Source of the DNA: Ferrovibrio sp. | GTDB lineage: Bacteria; Pseudomonadota; Alphaproteobacteria; Ferrovibrionales; Ferrovibrionaceae | NCBI RefSeq assembly: GCF_019636075.1 | Contig: NZ_JAHBYG010000029.1 | Coordinates: 1 to 54,884, forward strand | DNA: 54,884 nucleotides | Reading direction: 5' to 3' | Shown here: one piece after another, positions 16,302 through 26,287 of the stretch | Position numbering within the stretch: position 1 is the stretch's first letter | How the letters are laid out: the number at the start of each line of letters is the position of its first letter | Program-made: the position numbers and the translations under genes | The notes under the pieces: model-generated | What the model saw: only the letters and a program-made list of their open reading frames with translations | Databases searched by the model: none | What the model was told of the DNA's origin: nothing

Positions 16302-16311
16302 GGGGCGGGCA

Positions 16312-16340
16312 TTCACCAGTACAGAATGATCCGCTACAGT
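16312..16340 (+). promoter_or_regulatory. Putative promoter of the branched-chain-type ABC operon
   Basis: TTCACC (16312-16317), a 17-bp spacer and TACAGT (16335-16340) lie 68 bp before the binding-protein gene, just after the MarR stop. Confidence 0.45.
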
Positions 16341-16407
16341 TGCAACCAAGGCCGCCGGTCCCCAAGGGGCCACTTGCAAGGGCGGCGCAGACCGGGAGGG
16401 ATATGAG

Positions 16408-17652
16408 ATGACCAAGAAGTTTACCCGCCGCCAATTCGGCCAGACAACCGCATCGGCCGTTGCCGCCGGCGCCCTGATCGCCGGCACCGCGCCGTTCAAT
16501 ATCGGCCGCGCCCAGGGGCGCGTGCTGAAGATCGGCTCGATCCATCCGCGCTCCGGCTTTCAGGCCCAGCTCGGCCTGGCCTGCCAGCGCGGCGTGGATA
16601 TCGCGCCGCGCGTGCTGAAGGCGCTGGGCATGAATGCCGAAGTGGAGATCATGAATGCGGACACCGAATCCAACGTGGATATCGCCCGCAGCCGCGCCGA
16701 AAAGCTGGTGAATGACGGCGCCAATGTGCTGATCGGCGCCTTCGATAGCGGCCAGTCCGCCGCCATCGCCCAGGTGGCCGAGCAGAAGGGCGTGCCCTAC
16801 ATCATCAACGTGGCCGCCGCGCCGCAGATCACCGAACAGGGCTACAAGTTCGTGTTCCGCAACTTCCCCACCGCGCCGATGCTGGTGGGCGATGGCCTGA
16901 ACCTGATGAAGAACGTGTTCGACAAGAGCGGCGTCACGCCCAAGACCGCCGTGTTCATGCATGCCAACGATACGTTCGGCCAGTCGATGGCCGGCGCCAT
17001 CAAGGCAATGGCCCCGCGCTTCAACCTGCCGTTCCAGATCGTGGAGACCATCAGCTACGATCCGCAGGCCAAGGATCTGTCGGTGGAAATCGCCAAGGCC
17101 AAGGCCACCGGCGCCGAAATGGTGATGCCGGTAACCCGCCTGAACGACGCCATCCTGCTGATCCGCGAAATGGTGAAGCAGCGTTGGGAGCCGAAGGTGA
17201 TCATGAGCCCCGGCGCGCCGGGCTTCTATGAAGGCCAGTTCTACCGCACGCTGGGCAAGTATTCCGATTACCTGCTGACCAATGTGCCGTGGTACAATCC
17301 GCGTGCCGCGATCACCCAGAAGCTGCTCGACGAATTCAGCAAGACCTACAAGAACGAATTGTTCGAGCTGAATGTCGGCTTCTCGTTCGAGGCGATGATG
17401 GTGGCCGTGGATGCCTTCAATCGCGCCAAGAGCACCAATGGCCGCGAACTGGCCGATGCCATCCGCGCCACCAAGATCACCGATCACGTGATGGCGGGCG
17501 GCACGCTGGAATTCGATGCCAAGGGCCAGAACGTCAACATCAAGTCGGTCACGCTGCAGAATATCGGCCAGAAGCCGAAGGTGGTGTTGCCGCTGGATGT
17601 GTCGGAAGACAATCTGCTGTTGCCGATGCCGGGCTGGACCAAGCGCGGCTAA
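16408..17652 (+). CDS. Periplasmic substrate-binding protein, LivK/branched-chain family
   Basis: This is the solute receptor of a HAAT-type ABC importer, 414 residues. It starts with a twin-arginine-like signal (MTKKFTRRQFGQTT, hydrophobic core, cleavage near GRAQG). The mature part is a type I periplasmic binding protein (VLKIGSIHPRSGFQAQLG, VLIGAFDSGQSAAIAQVAEQKGVPYI). The five-gene order and the neighbouring monooxygenase/MarR suggest an aromatic or amide substrate rather than leucine, but this is inference. Confidence 0.9.
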   Translation: MTKKFTRRQFGQTTASAVAAGALIAGTAPFNIGRAQGRVLKIGSIHPRSGFQAQLGLACQRGVDIAPRVLKALGMNAEVEIMNADTESNVDIARSRAEKLVNDGANVLIGAFDSGQSAAIAQVAEQKGVPYIINVAAAPQITEQGYKFVFRNFPTAPMLVGDGLNLMKNVFDKSGVTPKTAVFMHANDTFGQSMAGAIKAMAPRFNLPFQIVETISYDPQAKDLSVEIAKAKATGAEMVMPVTRLNDAILLIREMVKQRWEPKVIMSPGAPGFYEGQFYRTLGKYSDYLLTNVPWYNPRAAITQKLLDEFSKTYKNELFELNVGFSFEAMMVAVDAFNRAKSTNGRELADAIRATKITDHVMAGGTLEFDAKGQNVNIKSVTLQNIGQKPKVVLPLDVSEDNLLLPMPGWTKRG

Positions 17653-17674
17653 CATCAATCAAGCAAGGGGTGGC

Positions 17675-17701
17675 ACCCACGGCGCCGCAAGCGCCGTGGG
17701 T
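17675..17701 (+). terminator. Intra-operon hairpin after the binding-protein gene
   Basis: A 10-bp perfect stem ACCCACGGCG/CGCCGTGGGT with a 7-nt loop is followed by GTTTTGAT, 12 bp before the permease start. Such partial terminators or 3' stabilisers let binding protein be made in excess over the membrane subunits. Confidence 0.7.
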
Positions 17702-17712
17702 GTTTTGATAGG

Positions 17713-18582
17713 ATGCCGATAGAACTCGTTCTCAATGTCACTTTGCAGGGGCTGCTCACCGGGCTGGTTTACGGCCTGATGGCATTGGGGCTCAGTGTGA
17801 TTTTCGGTGTGGTGCGGGTGGTGAATTTCGCCCATGGCGAGATGATGACCATTGCCATGTATGGCGCCATCGTGGCTTTCGGCGCCTGGCAGATCGACCC
17901 GCTGGTTGCGATGGTGCCGATCGCGGCGCTGCTGTTTGCGCTGGGCTATGTGATGCAGGCCTGGCTGATCAATCCTTTCATCAACCGGCCTGAGCATAGC
18001 CAGTTCATGCTGCTGGCTGCCGTTGCCATCGTGATGGTGAATGCGCTGCTGATGATCTTCGGCCCCGATGCGCGCACAACGCTGGTGGATTATGCCCTCG
18101 ATTCGGTGGAGATCGGGCCGCTGCTGGCCGACAAAGTGCGGTTGATCACCGCCGGCCTGGCGCTGGCCATCACCGCCGGCCTGTTCGCCTTCTTCAAGCT
18201 TTCGCGCACCGGCAAGGCGATCCGCGCCTGCGCCGACAATTACATGGGCGCGCTCACCGTGGGGCTGAATGTGAAGCAGCTTTATGCCTTCACCTTCGGG
18301 CTGGGTTCGGCCTGCGTGGGCGCGGCCGGCGCGATGATGGTGCTGCTGATCGACGTAACCCCCAATCTCGGCCCGGCCTTCACGCTGCAGGCTTTCGTGA
18401 TCGTGATCGTGGGCGGCCTGGGCTCGATGCCCGGTGCGCTGCTGGGCGGCGTGCTGATCGGCCTGTCGGAGGCGTTGTCGGGCCTGTTCTTCGCGCCTTC
18501 GGCCAAGAGCATGTTCGCCATCGCATTGCTGATCCTGGTGTTGCTGTTCAGGCCGCAGGGCCTGCTGGGGAAAAAGGCATGA
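17713..18582 (+). CDS. LivH-type ABC permease
   Basis: This is an inner-membrane permease of 289 residues with about eight helices. Family marks include LLTGLVYGLMALGLSVIFGVVRVVNFAHGEMM at the N-terminus and the EAA-like loop IRACADNYMGALTVGLNVKQLYAFTFGLGS. The only ribosome-site-like AGG is immediately beside the ATG, so initiation may be weak or depend on the hairpin just upstream. It overlaps the next gene as ATGA. Confidence 0.92.
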   Translation: MPIELVLNVTLQGLLTGLVYGLMALGLSVIFGVVRVVNFAHGEMMTIAMYGAIVAFGAWQIDPLVAMVPIAALLFALGYVMQAWLINPFINRPEHSQFMLLAAVAIVMVNALLMIFGPDARTTLVDYALDSVEIGPLLADKVRLITAGLALAITAGLFAFFKLSRTGKAIRACADNYMGALTVGLNVKQLYAFTFGLGSACVGAAGAMMVLLIDVTPNLGPAFTLQAFVIVIVGGLGSMPGALLGGVLIGLSEALSGLFFAPSAKSMFAIALLILVLLFRPQGLLGKKA

Positions 18583-19592
18583 TTGCGGGTCTGTATGAAC
18601 GGTTGCTGGATGGCGTGCCCCGGCGTGCGCTGCTGCTGCTCGGGCTGCTGCTGATTGCGATGTTGGTAGCGCCGCTGCTGGTGGATCCGTATCTGCTGTC
18701 GATCCTGATCCTGGTGCTGTATTTCGCCTATACCGGCCAGGCCTGGAACGTGATGATGGGCTTCTGCGGCCAGCTCAGCCTGGGCCATTCGCTGTATGTG
18801 GGGCTGGCAGCCTATACGTCGGCGGCGCTGTATGTGCATTTTCAACTGCCGCCCACCATCGGTGCGCTGGCGGCGATTTCCATCAGCATGGCGTTCGGCG
18901 CCGGCATCGGTTTTCTGGCTTTCCGCTTCGGCATCGGCGGCACTTATTTTGCGCTGCTCACCATCGCGTTTGCCGAATTCACCCGCGTCGGCTTCGATCA
19001 TTTCGCGTGGGTGAACGGTTCCGGCGGCTTCTTCCTGCCGGTGGAGCAATATACCCGCAACGATGTGCTGAACCTGCGCGGCCGGCCGGTGATGTTCTAT
19101 TACCTGCTGCTGGCGCTGACCGTGGCGGCCTTCGTGTTCTGCCGCTGGCTGCTCACCGGCCGCATCGGTTATTACTGGCAGGCGATCCGCGAGGATCAGG
19201 AAGCCGCGCAAACGCTGGGCATCAATACCTTCCGCTACAAGATGCTGGCGGTGCTGATTTCCAGCGGCATGACGGCGCTGAGCGGCGTGTTCTTCGCTTT
19301 CTATTACAACAACCTGTTTCCCGAGCAGATTTTCAATATCAGCCGTTCGATCGAATTGATCCTCGGGCCGATCATCGGCGGGCTGGGCTCGCTGTTCGGG
19401 CCGATCCTGGGCGCCTTCGTGCTCACCCTGCTGGCGGAAGGCCTGTATGAGACCCTGCATGGCCTGGGCTACGATATCCCCGGCATCAAGCATGTGTTTT
19501 ACGGCATCTGCCTGGCTGCGGTGATCATGTATCTGCCGCATGGCATCTGGCCGCCCTTACGCCGCAAGCTTGGCCTGGAGACGCGGCAATGA
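18579..19592 (+). CDS. LivM-type ABC permease
   Basis: This is the second permease of the importer, 337 residues. It has the LivM signatures FAYTGQAWNVMMGFCGQLSLGHSLYVGLAAYTSA and the coupling loop YWQAIREDQEAAQTLGINTFRYKMLAVLISS. ATGA overlaps at both ends tie it to LivH and LivG translation. Confidence 0.92.
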   Translation: MIAGLYERLLDGVPRRALLLLGLLLIAMLVAPLLVDPYLLSILILVLYFAYTGQAWNVMMGFCGQLSLGHSLYVGLAAYTSAALYVHFQLPPTIGALAAISISMAFGAGIGFLAFRFGIGGTYFALLTIAFAEFTRVGFDHFAWVNGSGGFFLPVEQYTRNDVLNLRGRPVMFYYLLLALTVAAFVFCRWLLTGRIGYYWQAIREDQEAAQTLGINTFRYKMLAVLISSGMTALSGVFFAFYYNNLFPEQIFNISRSIELILGPIIGGLGSLFGPILGAFVLTLLAEGLYETLHGLGYDIPGIKHVFYGICLAAVIMYLPHGIWPPLRRKLGLETRQ

Positions 19593-20313
19593 GCGACCTT
19601 CTCGTTGTCGATGGCATCTCCAAAAGCTTCCGTGGCCTGCGGGCGGTGTCGCGCGCCTCGTTGACCGTGCCCAAAGGCGGCATTGTCGGCCTGATCGGCC
19701 CCAATGGCGCGGGCAAGACCACCTGCTTCAACATGATCGCCGGCGTGTATAAGCCCGATGAGGGCAGCGTCACGCTGGATGGCCGGCGCATCGATGGCCT
19801 GCGCCCCGATCTGATCTGCCATGCCGGCGTGGGCCGCACGTTCCAGATCGTGAAGCCGTTCAAGGAACTCACGGCGCTGGACAATGTGATGGTGGGGGCG
19901 CTGCATACCGAAAGCGATACCCGCCGGGCCAAGCGCGAGGCGGAAGCGGTGCTGGACCGGTTGGGCATGCTGGAAAAGCGTAACCAGCCAGCCGGACAAC
20001 TGACATTGCCCGAGCGCAAGCGCCTGGAAGTGGCCCGCGCGCTGGCCACCAAGCCGCGCATCCTGCTGCTGGATGAGGTGATGGCCGGCCTGCGCCCCAC
20101 CGAGACCGATCAGATGGTGGCGGTGTTCCGCGACCTGAACCAGCGCGAGGGGCTGACCATCCTGCTGATCGAGCATGTGATGCGGGCCGTGATGGCGCTG
20201 TCGCAGCAGGTTGTGGTGCTGCATCACGGGGAAGTGATCGCGCGCGGCGATCCCCAGGCGGTGGTGCGCGACCCGGCCGTGCTGGAATGTTATCTGGGCG
20301 AGGAGGCCGAGAT

Positions 20314-20317
<4 letters not shown>
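19589..20317 (+). CDS. LivG-type ABC ATPase
   Basis: This is one of the two ATPases, 242 residues. Walker A is GPNGAGKTT, the Q-loop lies in GVGRTFQIVKPF, and Walker B is ILLLDEVMAGL. The signature helix reads LTLPERKRLEVARAL in place of LSYGQQ, a variant seen in LivG proteins. It lacks the extra C-terminal segment of some homologues. ATGA overlaps join it to LivM and LivF. Confidence 0.92.
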
Positions 20318-21036
<719 letters not shown>

Positions 21037-21083
21037 GGCGACCTGCGTTCAGCTTTACAAGCCAACTGCAAAAGAGGCCGTCA

Positions 21084-21162
21084 CCACCGGACTTGTTCCG
21101 GTGGTCCATCGTTGGGCTGTGCTGATTTGGCGGGCATGGACTCTCGGAACAAGTCCGAGAGT
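21084..21162. repeat. REP/BIME-like pair of inverted hairpins
   Basis: The first palindrome is CCACCGGA-CTTGT-TCCGGTGG (21084-21104) and the second is ACTCTCGGA-ACAAG-TCCGAGAGT (21140-21162). Their cores are reverse complements (CGGACTTGTTCCG versus CGGAACAAGTCCG), and the flanks GTCAC/GTGAC and GGTCCAT/ATGGACT also mirror. This matches the abundant intergenic (G)GACAAG-type palindromes of alphaproteobacteria. It lies between livF and the convergent HAD gene. The rest of 21037-21195 holds nothing else I can name. Confidence 0.7.
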
Positions 21163-21195
21163 GACGGTTTTCAGGATGCGGAGGGCCGCACGCCT

Positions 21196-21873
21196 TTATC
21201 CGCCCGTCACCTGCTGCAGAAACGCCGTGAGGTCTGGCGCCACGTGATGGATGTGGTCCTCCTCGCCTGGGCGGGGCGCCGACCAATCGGCCTTGGTGGG
21301 CACCCAGACCGTGCTCATGCCGAGGGCTGCCGCCGGCGCCAGGTTGCGCGCCATGTCTTCCACCATCACGCAGCTTTGCGGCACCACGCCATGTTCGGCC
21401 AGCAGCTTGCCATAGGGCTGCGGATGCGGCTTGGGCAGATAGCCTGACGCCACGATATCGAACACCGCCTCGAAGCAATCGGCGATGCCGATATGACGCA
21501 TCACCCGCTCGGCATGGGCCACGGTGCCGTTGGTGAAAACCAGCTTGCGGCCGGGTAGCGCCTCCAACGCATTGCGTAAGTCGGGCAGGGCGGGCAGCGG
21601 GGTCAGGTCGATATCATGCACGTAATTGAGGAAATCCGCGGGATCCAGCCCATATTCCACCATCAGGCCACGGAGCGTTGTGCCATGGCTGTGGAAAAAG
21701 GATTTCTGCCGCAGCTTGGCCTGGTCGTAGCTGAGATCGAATTGTTGCGCGATGAACTCGCCCATCCGGCGGTCGATCTGCGCGAACAGGTCGTATTTTG
21801 CCGGGTAGAGCGTGTTATCCAGGTCGAATAACCATGTTTCGGCGCTGCGCAGGGCGGTGGGTTCGCGTATCAT
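21196..21873 (-). CDS. HAD-superfamily pyrimidine 5'-nucleotidase
   Basis: This is a 225-residue phosphatase of the SDT1/PHM8-like branch. HAD motif I is FDLDNTLYP (nucleophile Asp and acid/base Asp), motif II FTNGT, motif III the Lys in LPKPHPQPYG, and motif IV VMVEDMARNLAPA. The cap domain lies between motifs I and II. Start ATG 21873 gives MIREPTALRSAETWLFDLD; a longer reading would overlap the divergent GGDEF gene. The physiological substrate is probably a pyrimidine mononucleotide. Confidence 0.88.
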   Translation of the reverse strand: MIREPTALRSAETWLFDLDNTLYPAKYDLFAQIDRRMGEFIAQQFDLSYDQAKLRQKSFFHSHGTTLRGLMVEYGLDPADFLNYVHDIDLTPLPALPDLRNALEALPGRKLVFTNGTVAHAERVMRHIGIADCFEAVFDIVASGYLPKPHPQPYGKLLAEHGVVPQSCVMVEDMARNLAPAAALGMSTVWVPTKADWSAPRPGEEDHIHHVAPDLTAFLQQVTGG

Positions 21874-21961
21874 GGCGCCTAAAATAAGCCAGGGCGGGGC
21901 CGATGACGAGCCTCCCGCGGCGCGGCTATAACGATTGGGTGGAAACGAAATTGTCAGGCGC

Positions 21962-23251
21962 ATGAGCGATACCCTGCCTTTCGATATGGAGCCGGTCGCC
22001 CTGGAAGCTGAGGCGCTGTTGCCGGTCTATCCTGGCCCTGCGGTGCTGTTCGATGCCGAGGGCAGGGCATTGGACGCCAACCGTGCCGCCGACCTGCTGT
22101 TGGCTGCTTTGAGCGAAGACAGGTTGCCGGCGCTTGCCGCTGCTATCGATGCCACATTGGAGGATGGCCTGCCGCGCCAGGACAAGGCCGATCTGCCGGG
22201 CCTGCGCGGCGGCAGCGCGCTGCAGATCACCCTGCTGCCTTATGGCGGGATGCAAGGCCAGGCGCAGCGCGGGCAGCGCCGCCTGTTGCTGCTGGGGCGC
22301 GACAACACGCTGGAGCGCAACATGCTGCAGGCGCTGATGCAGTCGCGGCAATTGTTCCGCGATCTGGTGGCCTGCTCCACGGATTTCGCCTGGGAGACCA
22401 AGCCCGATGGCCGTTTCGGCTTCGTGTCGCCGCGCGGTGCACTGGGCTATAGCGCGCGCGAGTTGGAAGGCCATGTGCCGGAAGAATTCGCCGCAGCGGA
22501 CTCGCCCGAGCATCCGCGGCCCAGCCGCTGGCCGTTCGCGGCGCAGGAGGCGATGAGCGGCGTGGAAGTGTTCTTGCGCTTCAAGGATGGCGCGGTGGGG
22601 TGTTTCGAGGTGTCTTGCATGCCGGCCAAGGATGCGGCTGGCGCCTGGAGCGGCGCACGCGGCGTGGCGCGCGACGTAACCGAGGCGCGTGAGCGCGTGG
22701 AGGCGCTGCGGCGTGCCCATAAGCAGCTGAATGCCCTGGCCAATACCGATGGGCTGACCGGACTGCTCAATCGCCGCGCCTTTATCGAGGAATTGGAGAA
22801 GCGCCTGGCCCGCCATTACCGCAACCGCCTGGTGGGTACGCTGATCTATTTCGATCTCGACAATTTCAAGAAAGTGAACGATCAGCGCGGCCACCAGGCC
22901 GGCGATGAAGTGCTGAAGGCGGTGGCGGAAGCCGCGCGCCATGCCCTGCGCGTGGTGGACCTTGCCTCGCGCATCGGCGGCGATGAGTTTCTGCTCTGGC
23001 TGGAAGAAACCGGGCCGGATGCTGCCAGGTCGATTGCCGACCGGCTGATGGAAGCGGCGGCTGGCATCAGCAAGGTTTGGGGCGTGGAAGGTTACCCGCT
23101 GGGCTTTTCCATCGGCGCGGTTTTTGCGCGGCTGGATATGCCGGAAAGCGCGGAAAGCTTGATCGCGCGCGCCGATGCCGCGATGTATGTGGCCAAGAAG
23201 GGCGGCAAGGGGCAACTGCATATCGCTGAATTGCCGGGTGCGAACGGATGA
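21962..23251 (+). CDS. PAS-GGDEF diguanylate cyclase
   Basis: This is a soluble 429-residue protein making cyclic di-GMP. Residues about 20-120 resemble a degenerate PAS fold, and about 130-245 form a PAS/PAC domain (FRDLVACSTDFAWETKPDGRFGFVS, then GARGVARDVTEARERVEALRR). A short coiled linker leads to the GGDEF domain with intact RIGGDEF active site, DFDNFK-type metal site (YFDLDNFKKVNDQRGH) and DGLTGLLNRR. No membrane segment is seen and the RxxD inhibitory site is absent. It overlaps the DUF2336 gene by 4 bp. Confidence 0.9.
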   Translation: MSDTLPFDMEPVALEAEALLPVYPGPAVLFDAEGRALDANRAADLLLAALSEDRLPALAAAIDATLEDGLPRQDKADLPGLRGGSALQITLLPYGGMQGQAQRGQRRLLLLGRDNTLERNMLQALMQSRQLFRDLVACSTDFAWETKPDGRFGFVSPRGALGYSARELEGHVPEEFAAADSPEHPRPSRWPFAAQEAMSGVEVFLRFKDGAVGCFEVSCMPAKDAAGAWSGARGVARDVTEARERVEALRRAHKQLNALANTDGLTGLLNRRAFIEELEKRLARHYRNRLVGTLIYFDLDNFKKVNDQRGHQAGDEVLKAVAEAARHALRVVDLASRIGGDEFLLWLEETGPDAARSIADRLMEAAAGISKVWGVEGYPLGFSIGAVFARLDMPESAESLIARADAAMYVAKKGGKGQLHIAELPGANG

Positions 23252-24492
23252 GCATGGATTATGAAAGCGCCAAGGCGCTGGCCACGTCCAAGGATGCTGC
23301 CGTGCGGCTGGCACTGGCGCAGAGCCAGGATATGCAGCCGGAGATCTTGTATTTTCTGGCAGTCGACGAGGAAGCCGATGTGCGCCGCGCGATTGCCGCC
23401 AATCTGGCCACGCCGGCGCAGGCGCATCTGATCCTGGCCAACGATTCCGACGAGGAAGTGCGCGCTTCGCTGGCCGACAAGGTGGCGCATCTGCTGCCGG
23501 AAATGCCGGCCGATGAGGTGGGCAAGGCGCGCGAATATGCCATCCAGACCGTGGAGATGCTGGCGCGCGACGAATTGACCCGCATCCGCGCCACGCTGTC
23601 GGAAGCCCTGAAATCGGCGGTCAATGTTCCGCATCATGTGGTCAAGCAACTGGCCCAGGATGTGGAGCTGATCGTTTCGGCGCCGGTGTTGGAATTCTCG
23701 CCGCTGCTGACCGACGAGGATCTGCGCGAGATCGTGGCCGGGGCGGCGCAATCGGGCGCGCTTTCCGCCATCGCCCGCCGCATCGGCCTTTCCGCCGGCG
23801 TGGCGGATTCCATTGTGGCCACCCGCGATGTGTCTGCCGTGGCGGCCTTGCTGGCGAACGATTCCGCCCAGATCCGCGAGGAGACGCTGGACCTGATCCT
23901 GGACGCCGCACCCAGCGTGGAAGCCTGGCACGAACCCCTGGTGCAGCGGCCCAACCTGCCGGTGATGGCCGCCAAGCGGATTGCCGGCTTTGTTGCCGAA
24001 TCGCTGTTGGCCCGGCTGGCGGCGCGCACCGATCTGCCGGAAGCCGCCTTGGCCGAGATCACGGCGGTGGTGAACCAGCGGCTGGAGCTTGATGAAAAGC
24101 CGGCCATGGACCGCCGCGCCGCGCCGCGCGATGAAACCACCTCGCCATCCGAAGCCGAGGCGCTGGTGAAGCGCCTGATCAAGGAAGGCAAGCTGGATAA
24201 CGACCGCGTGCAGGATGCGATCGAACGCAGCGACCGCCATTTTGTACTGCAAGCCATTGCCCAAGCAGGTAAATCGCCGATACAGGCGGTGACCAGGGCG
24301 TTCGAATCAAAGAATGGTCGGCTGATCACGGCTTTGGTCTGGCGGGCGAAATTCAGTATGCGGACGGCTGTCATGGCGCAGCGCGATATCGCCAAGGTGC
24401 CGCCCAAATCCATGCTGAATGCCCGGAATGGCACGGATTATCCGCTCTCCAAGGCTGAGTTGGAGGACCAATTGCGGATTTTGGGGCTTTAG
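23248..24492 (+). CDS. DUF2336 HEAT-like repeat protein
   Basis: This 414-residue alpha-helical protein belongs to DUF2336, a family largely confined to alphaproteobacteria and of unknown function. HEAT-like repeats are visible (VRLALAQSQDMQPEILYFLAVDEEADVRRAIAANLATP, DSDEEVRASLADKVAHL). The C-terminal half has a predicted dimer-like region ending in AELEDQLRILGL. Start and DGC stop overlap as ATGA, so a role in cyclic di-GMP signalling is a fair inference from context. Confidence 0.85.
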   Translation: MSMDYESAKALATSKDAAVRLALAQSQDMQPEILYFLAVDEEADVRRAIAANLATPAQAHLILANDSDEEVRASLADKVAHLLPEMPADEVGKAREYAIQTVEMLARDELTRIRATLSEALKSAVNVPHHVVKQLAQDVELIVSAPVLEFSPLLTDEDLREIVAGAAQSGALSAIARRIGLSAGVADSIVATRDVSAVAALLANDSAQIREETLDLILDAAPSVEAWHEPLVQRPNLPVMAAKRIAGFVAESLLARLAARTDLPEAALAEITAVVNQRLELDEKPAMDRRAAPRDETTSPSEAEALVKRLIKEGKLDNDRVQDAIERSDRHFVLQAIAQAGKSPIQAVTRAFESKNGRLITALVWRAKFSMRTAVMAQRDIAKVPPKSMLNARNGTDYPLSKAELEDQLRILGL

Positions 24493-24547
24493 ATTTGCTG
24501 TTTTTTGTGGCGTGCTGAAAAAATCGCCATTGGGTAGGCGAAAAGAG

Positions 24548-24600
24548 TTTACAAATTCAGCCGGCGCGTGATTACAATTCGGCCTTGTGTGCGGTGCACA
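24548..24600 (+). promoter_or_regulatory. Putative promoter and palindrome before the transporter-xdh operon
   Basis: TTTACA (24548-24553), an 18-bp spacer and TTACAA (24572-24577) form a plausible promoter. Just downstream TGTGC-GGT-GCACA (24588-24600) is a perfect short palindrome well placed for a repressor. The rest of 24493-24672 is unremarkable and relatively AT-rich. Confidence 0.4.
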
Positions 24601-24672
24601 AAAATGCTCGCCGACAGGCAGGTAAAACGGGGGATAGAATATGCAGGATGGAAGCCTGACGGAGAACCGGGC

Positions 24673-25479
24673 ATGAGCCCAGAAATCAACGACGCGACTT
24701 TCGTCACGCTCGATAAGGTTTCGCTGGTTTACCAGCAGGCCGAAACCAGCACCCTGGCGGTGGAAGATCTCTCGCTCAGCATCAAGAAGGGCGAATTCGT
24801 TGCCGTGGTAGGCCCGTCGGGTTGCGGCAAATCCACATTGATGAAGATCGTCACCGGATTGATCAATTGCTCTGCCGGCGGCGTAACCATCGGCGGCAAG
24901 CCGGTGAAGGGCCCCACCCAGGGCGTGGGCATGGCGTTCCAGAATTCCACCCTGCTGCCTTGGCGCAGCACGCTGGACAACGTGATGCTGCCGCTGGAAA
25001 TCGTGGAGCCGCATAAGCGCCAATTGCGCCGCGAGCGCGACCGCTACGAAGCCCGGGCGATGAACCTGCTGCGCACCGTGGGCCTGCATGAATTCGCCGA
25101 CAAATTTCCCTGGCAGCTTTCCGGCGGCATGCAGCAGCGTGCCAACGTGTGCCGCGCCATCATCCACGAACCCAGCCTGCTGATGCTCGACGAGCCGTTC
25201 GGCGCGTTGGATGCCTTCACCCGCGAGGAATTGTGGGGCGTGATGCAGAAATTGTGGATGGAGCGTCGGTTCACCGCCATCCTGATCACCCACGATCTGC
25301 GTGAGGCGGTGTTCCTGGCCGACCGCGTGTTCGTGATGAGCAAGCGGCCTGGCCGCATCGTTTATGAGCGTGAGGTGGATATTCCCCGGCCACGCACCCT
25401 GGATACGACTTTTGAGCCGCATTTCGGCGAGATCGTGCATGAACTGCGCGAGCGCATCGTGGAGGTCAAGCACTCATGA
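24673..25479 (+). CDS. NitT/TauT-family ABC transporter ATPase
   Basis: This is an ATPase of 268 residues. Walker A is GPSGCGKST, the Q-loop lies in GMAFQNSTLLPWRSTLDNV, the signature is LSGGMQQRANVCRA, Walker B is LLMLDEPFGALD and the H-loop is ITHDLREAVFLADRV, the usual SsuB/TauB/ThiZ set. GGAGAA sits 7 bases upstream of ATG 24673. The permease follows with an ATGA overlap. The operon continues into xanthine dehydrogenase genes, so a purine-like or N-heterocyclic substrate is inferred. Confidence 0.9.
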   Translation: MSPEINDATFVTLDKVSLVYQQAETSTLAVEDLSLSIKKGEFVAVVGPSGCGKSTLMKIVTGLINCSAGGVTIGGKPVKGPTQGVGMAFQNSTLLPWRSTLDNVMLPLEIVEPHKRQLRRERDRYEARAMNLLRTVGLHEFADKFPWQLSGGMQQRANVCRAIIHEPSLLMLDEPFGALDAFTREELWGVMQKLWMERRFTAILITHDLREAVFLADRVFVMSKRPGRIVYEREVDIPRPRTLDTTFEPHFGEIVHELRERIVEVKHS

Positions 25480-26249
25480 TCAGCGAGAAGATGATCCTCC
25501 GCATCATGCCCTGGGCCGTCACGGTCGGCATTTTCGTGGTCTGGGAAGTGGCTTGCCTGGTGACCGGCGTGGCCGAATTCGTGCTGCCCGCGCCCACGGC
25601 GGTGTGGGCTGCCACGGTGAAATTCGCTCCGCAGATACTGCATCATTCGCTGCAGACATTGTTCACCACCACGGCCGGCTTCGTGCTTGCCGTGGTGGGC
25701 GGCATGCTGCTGGGTGTTTTCATCGGCGCGTCGAAGCTGGTTTATACCGGCTTGTATCCGGTGCTGGTGGGCTTCAATTCGATCCCCAAAGTGGCACTGG
25801 TGCCGGTGCTGGTGATCTGGTTCGGCATCGGCACCGTGCCGGCCATCGTCACCGCCTTCGTGATTTCGTTCTTCCCCATCGTGGTGAATGTGGCCACCGG
25901 GCTTGCCACCATCGAGCCGGAATTGCGCGATGTGCTGCGCTGCCTGGGCGCCACCCGCACGGAAATCCTGTTCAAGATCGGCATTCCGCGCGCCATGCCG
26001 TATCTGTTCGCATCGCTGAAGATCGCCATCACGCTGGCTTTCGTCGGCTCGGTGATTGCCGAGACCGTCGCCTCCAACGAGGGCATCGGCTATCTGATGC
26101 TGTCGGCTTCATCCAGCTATAACGTGCCGCTGGTCTTCTCTGGCCTGGTTGTGGTGGGTATCATGGGCGTGTTGATGTATGCTGTGGCGGCCGCCTTCGA
26201 GCGGCGCATGACCGGCTGGGCCTTCCGTGGCAGCGATCTGATGACCTGA
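25476..26249 (+). CDS. NitT/TauT-family ABC permease
   Basis: This is a 257-residue inner-membrane permease with about six helices. The BPD-transporter EAA loop reads ATIEPELRDVLRCLGATRTEILFKIGIPRAMP. Other family marks are SIPKVALVPVLVIWFGIG and IAETVASNEGIGYLM. No periplasmic binding protein gene is present in this cluster, so it is incomplete as a transporter here. Confidence 0.9.
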   Translation: MISEKMILRIMPWAVTVGIFVVWEVACLVTGVAEFVLPAPTAVWAATVKFAPQILHHSLQTLFTTTAGFVLAVVGGMLLGVFIGASKLVYTGLYPVLVGFNSIPKVALVPVLVIWFGIGTVPAIVTAFVISFFPIVVNVATGLATIEPELRDVLRCLGATRTEILFKIGIPRAMPYLFASLKIAITLAFVGSVIAETVASNEGIGYLMLSASSSYNVPLVFSGLVVVGIMGVLMYAVAAAFERRMTGWAFRGSDLMT

Positions 26250-26287
26250 TTGCGCCTGGGATTGCGGGCCGGGGGAGGCAAGGCGTG

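Noticed and set aside
18282..19541. 419-codon antisense frame over LivM
   Set aside because: Shadow of the importer genes; no recognisable motif or ribosome site.
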